Shown here one piece after another: positions 1 to 7,798 of a stretch of 64,000 bases of DNA (position 1 is the stretch's first letter; every line of letters begins with the position of its first letter). A program made the translations under genes and the position numbers. Below the pieces are notes generated by a model. It was not told the origin of the DNA. It worked only from the letters and a program-made list of their open reading frames with translations, and ran no database searches. Source of the DNA: Thiomicrospira sp. XS5 (GTDB lineage Bacteria > Pseudomonadota > Gammaproteobacteria > Thiomicrospirales > Thiomicrospiraceae). The stretch is from positions 1,054,001 through 1,118,000 of the forward strand of contig NZ_LQBO01000001.1 in the NCBI RefSeq assembly GCF_001507555.1, given 5' to 3'.

Positions 1-404
1 AAAATGCGTTGCATTTCTCCACCCGAGACCTGTTGAATGGGCTGGGTCAGTAACGGTTCCAACTTCAAGTCGTTGATGATTTCGTTAAGCTCTGTGGTAT
101 CATTCGCTTTTTTGGGCAGCCCCAACTGCAAAAAACGCAAAACCGTCAACGGCAGGGATGCATCCACCTGAATTTTTTGCGGCATGAAGCCGACACGCAA
201 CCCCGGTTTACGTTTAACGTCTCCGGAGGTCGGTTGAATCAGGTTCAATAAAATTTTGAGCAGGGTCGACTTGCCCGCACCGTTCGGACCGATCAGCGTG
301 ATGATTTCATTGGCGTGCAGCTCCAAGGAAATGTCGTTCAGGACATTTTTGGTACCGTAGGCATGACAAATGTGTCGGGCGGTAATTAGCGGTTCGTTAT
401 TCAT
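1..404 (-). CDS. znuC: Zinc ABC transporter ATP-binding protein, C-terminus cut by window edge
   Basis: This gene runs off the left edge; 134 codons from the ATG at 402-404 are visible. The translation has a Walker A motif (GPNGAGKST, about residues 35-43), a Q-loop (FMPQK) and the ABC signature SGGEMQR just before the edge. It would energise periplasmic Zn2+ import with ZnuA and ZnuB. It is divergent from znuA across about 100 bp, which is the usual znu arrangement. The zinc specificity is inferred from the neighbour znuA; by itself the fragment shows only a metal-type ABC ATPase. I saw no clear Zur operator in the 405-508 gap. Confidence 0.9.
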   Translation of the reverse strand, partial: MNNEPLITARHICHAYGTKNVLNDISLELHANEIITLIGPNGAGKSTLLKILLNLIQPTSGDVKRKPGLRVGFMPQKIQVDASLPLTVLRFLQLGLPKKANDTTELNEIINDLKLEPLLTQPIQQVSGGEMQRI

Positions 405-508
405 GATGCTTTATTCTAATTCATGAGCGGAAAAATAGGGCGGACTTTTTTACAGGATTCGGCAAGGGCGTCGGGCGTCATCAATTAAGAGAATCATAAG
501 GAGTTTCA

Positions 509-1468
509 GTGAAAGTACTGATGTTTGTTTTGACCGGGTTGGTGAGCTGGCAAGCTCACGCTCTGCAGGTAACGGTCACCATTCCACCGCTGGCGGCCAT
601 GGTGAAACCCTATTTATCCGGGGATGATACCTTGACCGTTCTATTGTCGCCGGGGGCGTCACCGCACGGTTTTCAATTTCGTCCATCGCATTTAACTGCC
701 TTGAATGAAGCGGATTTGATTTTAACGGTCGGCTCCGGTGTGGATCGCTGGGCGGATAAACCGATTCGACAAATCATGGCCGAAAAAGAGACTTCTTCCG
801 GTGAAACCCTACCGGTGTGGGTGGTGATGCAAAAACAACCAGGCCTGGTTGTTTTGCCGAAACGGGCGACGACGGGGTCGGCTCATTCGGCCTCGCATGA
901 TCATGAACATCACGAAGATGAGGCTGAAACTGAAACAAGCGGTGAATCGGTGGCGCCACTTAAAATGGATGGTCACACCTGGTTGTCGGTGCATAACGCC
1001 GGTTTAATGATTGAAGCCATTGGCGTGGCCATGGCTTCCTTAAAGCCGGAAGCCACTGAACAAATACGGGCTCAGCAACAGGCTAACCTGGCGGATATCA
1101 TGGCCGCCGATCAAACCATTCGAGCGCAATTGGAGCCGGTGGAAGAGGTGCCTTACTTGGTATTGCACGATGCGTTTCAGTATTTTGAAAAACGCTATCA
1201 CTTGAATAACCAAGGTGCAATTCAGGTGTCGGCGGAGGTGAAGCCGAGTGTGAAGCGGGTGTTGATGTTACGTCAACGCATTGAGCAGGATGGTATTCGC
1301 TGTGTGTTCAAAGAGCCGCAGTTTTCGGATAAGCAACTGCGTTACATTACGCGTGGTCTGGATGTCAAAATCGGTGAGCTGGACCCGTTGGGACGCAATC
1401 AATCACATCAATCCTACCCGGAATTTATTCAAGGTCTGGCGGCGCAATACCGAGCCTGTTTGGAGTGA
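509..1468 (+). CDS. znuA: Periplasmic zinc-binding protein of ZnuABC transporter
   Basis: The product is 319 aa, the usual size for ZnuA/TroA-family (cluster A-I) binding proteins. It starts at GTG 509, preceded by AAGGAG at 498-503, and opens with a signal peptide (MKVLMFVLTGLVSWQAHA). Conserved metal-site context is visible: SPHGFQFRPS with the first His ligand (about residue 53), DGHTWLS (about 154) and VLHDAFQYF (about 218). A His/Asp/Glu-rich loop (HSASHDHEHHEDE, about 125-137) is the ZnuA hallmark and argues for zinc rather than manganese. It delivers Zn2+ to the ZnuB permease. The loop is preceded by a QPGLV segment encoded by one copy of the iterated CCAGGCCTGG palindrome. Confidence 0.93.
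   Translation: MKVLMFVLTGLVSWQAHALQVTVTIPPLAAMVKPYLSGDDTLTVLLSPGASPHGFQFRPSHLTALNEADLILTVGSGVDRWADKPIRQIMAEKETSSGETLPVWVVMQKQPGLVVLPKRATTGSAHSASHDHEHHEDEAETETSGESVAPLKMDGHTWLSVHNAGLMIEAIGVAMASLKPEATEQIRAQQQANLADIMAADQTIRAQLEPVEEVPYLVLHDAFQYFEKRYHLNNQGAIQVSAEVKPSVKRVLMLRQRIEQDGIRCVFKEPQFSDKQLRYITRGLDVKIGELDPLGRNQSHQSYPEFIQGLAAQYRACLE
837..850. repeat. First copy of highly iterated palindrome CAGGCCTG
   Basis: This copy is extended to a 14-bp perfect palindrome, AACCAGGCCTGGTT. The 8-mer CAGGCCTG starts at 840, 1667, 1757, 7652, 10015, 17121, 17287, 17503, 19007, 21087, 23398, 23813, 25411, 31237, 38937, 39977, 44136, 46671, 48986, 50808, 52200, 56098, 60652 and 61930. That is 24 copies where about one is expected for a palindromic 8-mer in 64 kb. 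Twelve copies are the full CCAGGCCTGG. Most lie inside genes on either strand and are read as PGL/AGL or QAW/QAC. The function is unknown; see the findings. Confidence 0.9.
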
Positions 1469-1474
1469 TTTTGG

Positions 1475-2182
1475 ATGACGGACGCTATTCGGTTGATTGG
1501 TTTGCCAGGCAGTGGCAAAACCCGTTTTAAAAATGCGTTTCAAGCGGCTTTCCCCGAGGCTCTCATTGAAGAGGTGTCGACGGAAGACGCGCTGATACCG
1601 ACGTCACAGGCACAGCGTACTTGGTGTTTGATCGATGCTCGTCATCTGGTCGGCGATGATGAGGCGCAGGCCTGGTTAAAAGCCATGTTGCAAACGGCCA
1701 CCGGGGTGGTGTTCAGCTTTATGGACGCCGCCGATATGACGGTGCAGTCCCAATGGCAGGCCTGGCTAAAATCGGCTTTGCCACAGCCTTTGCCACGCTA
1801 TCGCTGGTTCAGTCATGCAGCATTGGGCGATTGGAACTGGCATGAATTTGATACGCCGGCGATCATTCCGTCAGTGGATTATTCGGCACCATCTCTGGAA
1901 AGCCTTTGTTTTGAATTTGATGGTGAGAGCCGTGCCTTAAATCTCGAACACCTCTTGTTTGGTTTGGATACGATGAAGCAGAATCTTGGCGCGCGGCTAT
2001 GGCGGGTGCAGGGGGTTGTGATGACGTCGGAGTATCAAAACCCGGTCGCCCTCGAAGGGCAAATCGATCGGTGGGATACTTATGCCGGCGAATTGAATGG
2101 TCCGGGCTATATCTGCATGCAAGGCCAAACCTTACAGCGTGATTTGCTACAAGAAATTATCGACGCCAGTGGCTTGTCCTAA
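1475..2182 (+). CDS. Shortened G3E/COG0523 (CobW-like) P-loop protein, zinc-locus linked
   Basis: The product is 235 aa. It begins with a P-loop (IRLIGLPGSGKT, about residues 5-16) and continues into a segment like the COG0523 Walker B strand (CLIDARHL, about 50-57). Its C-terminal half (LWRVQGVVMTSE, then VALEGQIDRW) resembles the CobW C-terminal domain. Typical members are over 300 aa and carry a CxCC metal motif, an ExSG motif and an NKxD guanine motif. None of these is present here; FSFMDAADM sits where NKxDL should be. About 90 residues between Walker A and B appear to be missing. It lies 6 bp after znuA, fitting a role in zinc handling. Whether it binds GTP or metal cannot be told; the family assignment is moderate. 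Confidence 0.6.
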   Translation: MTDAIRLIGLPGSGKTRFKNAFQAAFPEALIEEVSTEDALIPTSQAQRTWCLIDARHLVGDDEAQAWLKAMLQTATGVVFSFMDAADMTVQSQWQAWLKSALPQPLPRYRWFSHAALGDWNWHEFDTPAIIPSVDYSAPSLESLCFEFDGESRALNLEHLLFGLDTMKQNLGARLWRVQGVVMTSEYQNPVALEGQIDRWDTYAGELNGPGYICMQGQTLQRDLLQEIIDASGLS

Positions 2183-2274
2183 GCGGTGGAAATGGAGCGA
2201 ATTCGATTAAGGAAAAAATCGTATAAACGCTTTATAACCAGCGCTTTTCATCGATTTTAGAACGAAACAATCGC

Positions 2275-2303
2275 TGGACAAAAATGCAATTTCCGACTAG
2301 AAT
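2275..2303 (+). promoter_or_regulatory. Sigma-70-type promoter of the suf operon
   Basis: A -35 element TGGACA (2275-2280) is separated by 17 bp from a -10 element TAGAAT (2298-2303), 44 bp before the sufB start. The -10 hexamer lies inside the palindrome at 2289-2313, so a bound repressor would block the polymerase. Confidence 0.65.
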
Positions 2304-2313
2304 GGTCAGAAAT
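2289..2313. promoter_or_regulatory. Putative IscR type 1 operator upstream of sufB
   Basis: This 25-bp imperfect palindrome has half-sites ATTTCCGACT and GGTCAGAAAT around a 5-bp AT-rich centre. It resembles the E. coli IscR type 1 consensus (GACT and AGTC cores, outer ATA/TAT): the left core GACT is exact and the right core differs at one base. It overlaps the -10 element, as expected for repression by [2Fe-2S]-IscR. An IscR homologue with three spaced cysteines is encoded at 42697-43125. Binding is inferred from the sequence only. Confidence 0.6.
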
Positions 2314-2346
2314 TAAATGATTCACTTGGAAAACGAATAATAAACC

Positions 2347-3831
2347 ATGTCAGAAGCGACTCAATACCAAGAAATCAACGATTTGTTGAGCAAAAATCAA
2401 GGCTACAAGGAAGGCTTTTTTACGCAGACAACCGTTGAAACCTTTGAAAAGGGCTTGAACGAAGCGGTCATCCGAGCCATTTCGGCGAAGAAAAACGAGC
2501 CGGACTGGATGCTGGACTTTCGTTTGAAAGCGTTTGCGCATTGGCAGACCATGAAAGAGCCGCATTGGGCCAAGGCGGAATACGAGCCGCTGGATTATCA
2601 GGATTACAGTTATTATTCCGCGCCGGAGTGTTCGGTCTGCGGTGACCAGTGTGCGACGGACGAACCCGTCGAGCCGGAAATGGACCCGGAAGTGGCGAAG
2701 GCGTTTGCAGCCTTAGGCGTTCCGGTGTTCGGTGACGAAACGGCGGATAAAACCGATATCGCCGTGGATGCGATTTTCGATTCGGTGTCGGTCTCAACCA
2801 CCAAGCGTGAAGAGTTGTCCAAACTCGGCATTATCTTCTGTTCTTTCTCGGAAGCGGTTCAGGACCATCCTGAGTTGGTACAACAGTATTTGGGCACGGT
2901 GGTGCCGTATCACGATAACTATTTCGCGGCCTTGAATTCGGCGGTGGCATCCGATGGGACTTTTGTTTATATCCCGGAAGGCGTTCGTGCGCCGATGGAA
3001 TTGTCGACCTATTTCCGTATTAACGAAGCGAAAACAGGCCAGTTTGAACGAACGATCCTGATTGCCGACAAAAACAGTTATGTCAGTTACCTGGAAGGCT
3101 GTTCCGCACCGGTACGCGATTCGTACCAGTTGCATGCGGCGGTGGTGGAAGTCATCGTGCATGAGAATGCGGAAGTCAAGTATTCCACGGTTCAGAACTG
3201 GTATCCGGGGGATGAAGACTGTGAGGGCGGGATTCTGAATTTCGTGACCAAGCGCGGCGTGTGTGAAGGCAAAAATTCGAAGTTGTCTTGGACGCAAGCG
3301 GAAACCGGGTCGGCGATTACCTGGAAATATCCGAGCTGTGTTCTGAAAGGCGATAATTCCATCGGCGAATTCTATTCGGTGGCGTTAACCAATCGCCGCC
3401 AACAGGCCGATACCGGTACCAAGATGATTCACATCGGTAAGAATACCCGCAGCACCATTATTTCCAAAGGGTTGTCGGCCGGTAAATCCGATAACACTTA
3501 TCGTGGCTTGGTGAAAATTCTGCCGACAGCGGAAAATGCCCGGAACTTTACCCAGTGCGATTCCATGTTGATTGGCGACAAGTGCGGTGCACACACCTTC
3601 CCGTATATTGAGGTGGAAAACCCTACAGCTAAAATGGAGCACGAAGCCACCACCTCCCGGATTGGCGAGGACCAGCTGTTCTATTGCCAACAGCGGGGGA
3701 TCAGCGAACAAGATGCGATTTCCATGATTGTGAACGGCTTCTGTAAAGAGGTGTTCAGTGAGTTACCTTTGGAGTTCGCGCAGGAAGCGGAAGAGCTCCT
3801 GGCCGTTAGTCTGGAAGGCTCGGTCGGATAA
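2347..3831 (+). CDS. sufB: Fe-S cluster assembly scaffold SufB
   Basis: The product is 494 aa, normal for SufB, the main scaffold subunit of the SufBC2D complex on which clusters are assembled in the cytoplasm. The C-terminal half has the family pattern ([21 protein letters not shown], then [21 protein letters not shown], about residues 400-425), with the conserved Cys in DKCG near the cluster-nucleation site. It ends with the [21 protein letters not shown] motif shared with SufD. It is the first gene of sufBCDS. There is no sufA or sufE in the cluster; an A-type carrier (IscA) is encoded at 43144. The start is an ATG 44 bp after the promoter. Confidence 0.96.
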   Translation: MSEATQYQEINDLLSKNQGYKEGFFTQTTVETFEKGLNEAVIRAISAKKNEPDWMLDFRLKAFAHWQTMKEPHWAKAEYEPLDYQDYSYYSAPECSVCGDQCATDEPVEPEMDPEVAKAFAALGVPVFGDETADKTDIAVDAIFDSVSVSTTKREELSKLGIIFCSFSEAVQDHPELVQQYLGTVVPYHDNYFAALNSAVASDGTFVYIPEGVRAPMELSTYFRINEAKTGQFERTILIADKNSYVSYLEGCSAPVRDSYQLHAAVVEVIVHENAEVKYSTVQNWYPGDEDCEGGILNFVTKRGVCEGKNSKLSWTQAETGSAITWKYPSCVLKGDNSIGEFYSVALTNRRQQADTGTKMIHIGKNTRSTIISKGLSAGKSDNTYRGLVKILPTAENARNFTQCDSMLIGDKCGAHTFPYIEVENPTAKMEHEATTSRIGEDQLFYCQQRGISEQDAISMIVNGFCKEVFSELPLEFAQEAEELLAVSLEGSVG

Positions 3832-3913
3832 AATAAATAATAAATGTTTTAGACTGCAGTGAATTGAATTGGATCGTTTGAAAGGTGAACTTTCATCGAG
3901 TGAGAGAGATTAG

Positions 3914-4690
3914 ATGTTATTAAAAGTTGAAAACCTACATGCAGAAGTCGCTGATGACAGCGGCAAGCAAATCCTGAAGGGGCTGAACCTGGACGTCAAA
4001 CCAGGTGAAGTGCATGCCATTATGGGGCCGAACGGCGCTGGTAAAAGTACTTTGTCCAGTGTATTGGCGGGGCGAGAAGATTATGAAGTCACCGACGGTC
4101 AAGCGGTCTTTGACGGTGAAGATCTGTTGGATATGGACCCGGAAGAGCGTGCTCGTAAAGGTCTGTTCTTAGCGTTTCAATATCCGGTGGAAATTCCCGG
4201 TGTCAGTAACAAGCTCTTTATGCAAACGGCCGTGAATGCCATTCGTGAAGAAAAAGGCTTGCCGGCTTTGGATATGTTTGATTTCGACGAATACGCCCAA
4301 GCGAAAATCGATTTGTTGAATATGCGCAAAGATTTGTTGGACCGTTCCGTGAACGTCGGCTTTTCCGGCGGTGAAAAGAAACGTAATGATATTTTTCAGA
4401 TGGCGTTGTTGGAACCGAAGTTGTGTATCCTCGATGAAACGGATTCCGGCCTGGACATCGATGCCATGAAAGTGGTGGCGAATGGTGTGAATTCCTTGCG
4501 AGATGGTGAGCGAAGCTTTATTGTGGTGACGCACTATCAGCGCTTGCTGGATTACATTAAGCCGGATCATGTGCATGTGTTGTATGACGGTAAAATCGTT
4601 AAGTCCGGTGGCTTTGAGCTGGTGCATGAGCTTGAAGAAAAAGGCTACGATGACATCATTCAAAGCCATGATGCTTTCGGTTCGGAGTAA
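3914..4690 (+). CDS. sufC: SufC ABC-type ATPase
   Basis: The product is 258 aa, the standard SufC length. It has Walker A GPNGAGKS (about residues 38-45), the SufC-type signature GFSGGEKKRNDIFQM (about 150-164) and Walker B LCILDETDSGLDIDA. It powers conformational change in the SufBCD scaffold during Fe-S cluster assembly. Unlike transport ATPases it has no membrane partner nearby; its partners are the flanking sufB and sufD. It is 82 bp after sufB, the longest gap between the first three suf genes, and 8 bp before sufD, so it is almost certainly co-transcribed. Confidence 0.96.
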   Translation: MLLKVENLHAEVADDSGKQILKGLNLDVKPGEVHAIMGPNGAGKSTLSSVLAGREDYEVTDGQAVFDGEDLLDMDPEERARKGLFLAFQYPVEIPGVSNKLFMQTAVNAIREEKGLPALDMFDFDEYAQAKIDLLNMRKDLLDRSVNVGFSGGEKKRNDIFQMALLEPKLCILDETDSGLDIDAMKVVANGVNSLRDGERSFIVVTHYQRLLDYIKPDHVHVLYDGKIVKSGGFELVHELEEKGYDDIIQSHDAFGSE

Positions 4691-4698
4691 GGTGTCTC

Positions 4699-6012
4699 AT
4701 GACAGTAGCGGTTACCCCTAAAATGAGTCCTGCGGCGCGTCAAATGCTTGAACGTTTGGTCGCCGAATCCCATAAGTTGAACGATGACACCCAGGCCGAA
4801 GCGCTTGTTCAAAAGCGCCAGGAAGCTGAAAAGCGTTTGTTGGCCAAAGGGTTCCCGACCCGAAAAGATGAGGATTGGCAATATACCTCTTTGTTGCCAT
4901 GGATGCAGCATGCGTTTGAAATCAAAGCGCCGAGTGCCGAGCCCAGCTTAGAGGTTTTGCAGCCGCATTTGTTACCGGATACAGCGATTCGCCTGGTGTT
5001 TGTGGACGGTGTCTTTTCGGAAAATCTGTCGGCTGGGTTCGATTTGATTCCCGAGGCCTTGTCGATTGAAATGGCCGACGCCGATGCGATTCAAACCATT
5101 GCGCCGAAGGCGGAAGCCGACGCTTTTGAATGGATCAATGAGCTGGTTTTAGACCAGGGGCTGGCATTGCGCTTGGAAGACCAGGCGGCACTGGAAGTGC
5201 CTGTGTATGTCGTTCAGGTGCAGACTCAGTCTGAGCAGTTGACCAACCTGCGTATGCAGGTGACGGTGGGTGAAAATGCCGAAATGACGTTGATTCAGCA
5301 GTACCTTTGCTTAGAGGGCGCGGAATCGGTTTTTGTGAATGACTTGGCGCATTTGCATTTGGCCAAACACGCTCGCTTGAAGCAGGTTGTAATGCAAGAC
5401 TTGAGTTTGAACAGCTTTTATTTCAATCATCAATATTTCCAGCAAGCGGAAGCGTCCGATTTGTCGACGATTTATCTGGGGCTGGGGGCGGAAATTTCCC
5501 GGCATCAGAATCAAGTCGCCTTAACCGGAACTCATGCCGAATCTGAACAAAACTCCATTGGGTTTGGCGCGGGTAAACAGATCGTGGATTCCCGCACGGA
5601 AACCCTTCATCAAGTGGCGCATTGTAACAGCCGACAGTTGCACAAGTTTGTGCTGGATGGTCAGGCTCGTGGCGTTTTTAACGGCATGATTTATGTGGCG
5701 CAAGATGCCCAGAAAACCGATGGTCAAATGGATAATAAAAACCTGTTGTTGTCCAATGACGCCAAAATGGACACCAAACCACAGTTGGAAATTTATGCCG
5801 ATGATGTGAAGTGCTCTCATGGGTGTGCGTCCGGTCAAATGGATGAAAACCAATTGTTTTACGCTCAAGCCCGTGGCATTCGTAAAGCCCATGCCAAACG
5901 CTTGATTACCCAAGCGTTCTTGTTGGAACCGTTGGAAGCGGTTTCCAATGTGAAATGGCATCAATGGCTCGCGACGCAGGTGATGCGTAAATTAGATCAA
6001 GCCATGAAGTGA
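4699..6012 (+). CDS. sufD: SufD subunit of SufBCD scaffold
   Basis: The product is 437 aa, typical of SufD. The N-terminal helical region carries the family motif GFPTRKDEDWQYTSL (about residues 52-66). The C-terminal beta-helix contains DAKMDTKPQLEIYADDVKCSHGC (about 352-374) and DENQLFYAQARGI, the SufD counterparts of SufB motifs. SufD pairs with SufB and is needed for iron acquisition during assembly. It lies 8 bp after sufC and 58 bp before sufS, in the usual B-C-D-S order. Nothing looks truncated. Confidence 0.95.
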   Translation: MTVAVTPKMSPAARQMLERLVAESHKLNDDTQAEALVQKRQEAEKRLLAKGFPTRKDEDWQYTSLLPWMQHAFEIKAPSAEPSLEVLQPHLLPDTAIRLVFVDGVFSENLSAGFDLIPEALSIEMADADAIQTIAPKAEADAFEWINELVLDQGLALRLEDQAALEVPVYVVQVQTQSEQLTNLRMQVTVGENAEMTLIQQYLCLEGAESVFVNDLAHLHLAKHARLKQVVMQDLSLNSFYFNHQYFQQAEASDLSTIYLGLGAEISRHQNQVALTGTHAESEQNSIGFGAGKQIVDSRTETLHQVAHCNSRQLHKFVLDGQARGVFNGMIYVAQDAQKTDGQMDNKNLLLSNDAKMDTKPQLEIYADDVKCSHGCASGQMDENQLFYAQARGIRKAHAKRLITQAFLLEPLEAVSNVKWHQWLATQVMRKLDQAMK

Positions 6013-6070
6013 TTTTTGGCCGGTATTGACAGATGACACCTTCTTGTAACCCTCGATAATAAGAACGAAT

Positions 6071-7285
6071 ATGAATCTTTCGGACGTTAAAGACGCCTTT
6101 CCTATCCTGAAACAACTTGAAAACGGGCAGCCGCTGGTCTATCTGGACAGTGGTGCTACATCTCAGACACCGGTATCGGTTATTGATACCATTGCGCGTT
6201 ATTACCGTGAAGAAAACGCCAATGTGCATCGTGGGGTCTACGGTTTGAGTGAGCGTGCGACGGAAGCCTATGAGGGTGCGCGCAGTAAGGTTCGACAGTT
6301 CTTGAATGCGGCGTCGGATAAAGAAATTATCTTTGTGCGTGGAACGACCGAAGCGATTAACCTGGTTGCACAAACCTGGGGACGTCGTCACCTGAAAGCC
6401 GGGGATGAAGTGGTGATTACCGAAATGGAACACCACTCTAATATTGTGCCATGGCAATTGCTACGGGATGAAATCGGAATTAAGCTGGTGGTGGTGCCGA
6501 TGACGGATGACGGCGAAATCCGCTTGTCCGATTTCGAAGCGTGTCTGTCGCCGAAAACTCAATTTGTATCGGTGGTGCATATGTCCAATGCGCTGGGGAC
6601 CATTAACCCGGTGGCGGACATGGTTCAGGCCGCTAAAAACGTCGGAGCCAAAGTCTTGCTGGACGGCGCCCAAGCCGTACCGCACATGAGTGTGGATGTT
6701 CGAGCACTGGATTGCGATTTTTATGCGTTTTCCGGCCATAAACTGTACGGGCCAACGGGTATCGGCGTACTGTATGGTAAAGAAGCGCTTCTGGACGCCA
6801 TGCCGCCGTACCAAGCCGGTGGTGATATGATTTATTCCGTGACCTTTGATAAGACGGAATACAATGTGTTGCCATATAAGTTTGAAGCCGGTACGCCGAA
6901 CATTTCCGGTGCCATCGGTTTGGGCGCGGCCATTGATTTTGTTCAATCCATTGGCATGAATGCGATTGCTGACTACGAGCATGAGTTGCTGACCTATGCG
7001 ACACAGCAACTGCAAACCATTGAAGGACTGCGAATCATCGGAACGGCGCCGAACAAAGGTGGCGTCATCTCCTTTATTGTCGAGGGAGCACATCCGCACG
7101 ATATGGCGACATTGATGGACCAGGATGGAATCGCCGTCCGAGCCAGTCACCATTGTGCCATGCCCGTGATGCAGCATTTTGATGTGCCTGCCACGCTGAG
7201 AGCGTCTTTCGGCGTCTATAACATTCATGAGGATATTGACCGTCTGGTCGCGGCTGTTGAAGAAGCCCGAACTATGCTAGTATAG
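6071..7285 (+). CDS. sufS: Cysteine desulfurase SufS
   Basis: The product is 404 aa, a group II PLP-dependent cysteine desulfurase that supplies sulfur to SufBCD. Visible motifs are the aldolase-type lysine context FSGHKLYGPTGIGVLYG (about residues 219-236), EMEHHSNIVPW (about 119-129) and the active-site Cys in RASHHCAMPVM (about 357-367). The short cysteine loop is characteristic of SufS/CsdA rather than IscS. SufS normally needs SufE or SufU as activator; neither is encoded in this cluster. It is the last recognisable suf gene. Confidence 0.95.
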   Translation: MNLSDVKDAFPILKQLENGQPLVYLDSGATSQTPVSVIDTIARYYREENANVHRGVYGLSERATEAYEGARSKVRQFLNAASDKEIIFVRGTTEAINLVAQTWGRRHLKAGDEVVITEMEHHSNIVPWQLLRDEIGIKLVVVPMTDDGEIRLSDFEACLSPKTQFVSVVHMSNALGTINPVADMVQAAKNVGAKVLLDGAQAVPHMSVDVRALDCDFYAFSGHKLYGPTGIGVLYGKEALLDAMPPYQAGGDMIYSVTFDKTEYNVLPYKFEAGTPNISGAIGLGAAIDFVQSIGMNAIADYEHELLTYATQQLQTIEGLRIIGTAPNKGGVISFIVEGAHPHDMATLMDQDGIAVRASHHCAMPVMQHFDVPATLRASFGVYNIHEDIDRLVAAVEEARTMLV

Positions 7286-7347
7286 GGTCTGAACCTTAAT
7301 TTTTGGATAAGCCGTTCACTGTCTTTTCGGCTTGAGTGAGATGTTTT

Positions 7348-7689
7348 ATGAGCCCGTCAGACGAGTTGAACACAACTTCGGAACCGCTTCATTGGATTCG
7401 CTTGGAATTGGTCCCGTTGCCCGATTCCAATCACAGTGAAAAAACATTGTTTTGGAACCCGAGTACCGAGTCTCTATTGGGGGATGGTGCCGATGAAGTG
7501 CTGTCCTTAGTGGAGGAGGCGACCCAAGCCGGGCACTTGAACGGCGCCACTCTGTCTCACTTCGAAATTACCCAACCACTCAGTAAACCCTCCGAACTCG
7601 CCGCGATTCTCACCCAACATTACTGGGTGGTGCCGGAGCCTGTAAAAGAACCAGGCCTGGCAAATACTGAAACGGAATTGCTGCATTGA
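7348..7689 (+). CDS. Hypothetical protein between sufS and murC
   Basis: This 113-aa protein is not recognised. ATG 7348 is preferred because GAGTGAG lies 7 bp upstream; an in-frame GTG at 7336 would add four residues. It is acidic, has no cysteine from ATG 7348, no signal peptide and no membrane segment, so it is not a SufU, SufE or ferredoxin. It begins with a Trp-containing segment (LHWIRLELVPLP) and ends with YWVVPEPVKEPGL, where PGL comes from a CCAGGCCTGG copy. Position suggests co-transcription with suf, but I cannot assign a function. Confidence 0.55.
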   Translation: MSPSDELNTTSEPLHWIRLELVPLPDSNHSEKTLFWNPSTESLLGDGADEVLSLVEEATQAGHLNGATLSHFEITQPLSKPSELAAILTQHYWVVPEPVKEPGLANTETELLH

Positions 7690-7798
7690 AGCCGGCCCGA
7701 ATGGACGGATGGATTCCGACGGACTTTTTACCGAATTTCGTGAAAAAATACCCTGGAAGGCGGTATGATATGCCAGATTCAGAAGGGTTGTTTTTTTA

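Noticed and set aside
405-508. Possible Zur operator between znuC and znuA
   Set aside because: I looked for an AT-rich palindrome of the Zur type and saw no convincing one.
7690-7798. Promoter of murC
   Set aside because: A TATGAT occurs near 7766, but no acceptable -35 is at the right distance, so I did not list it.
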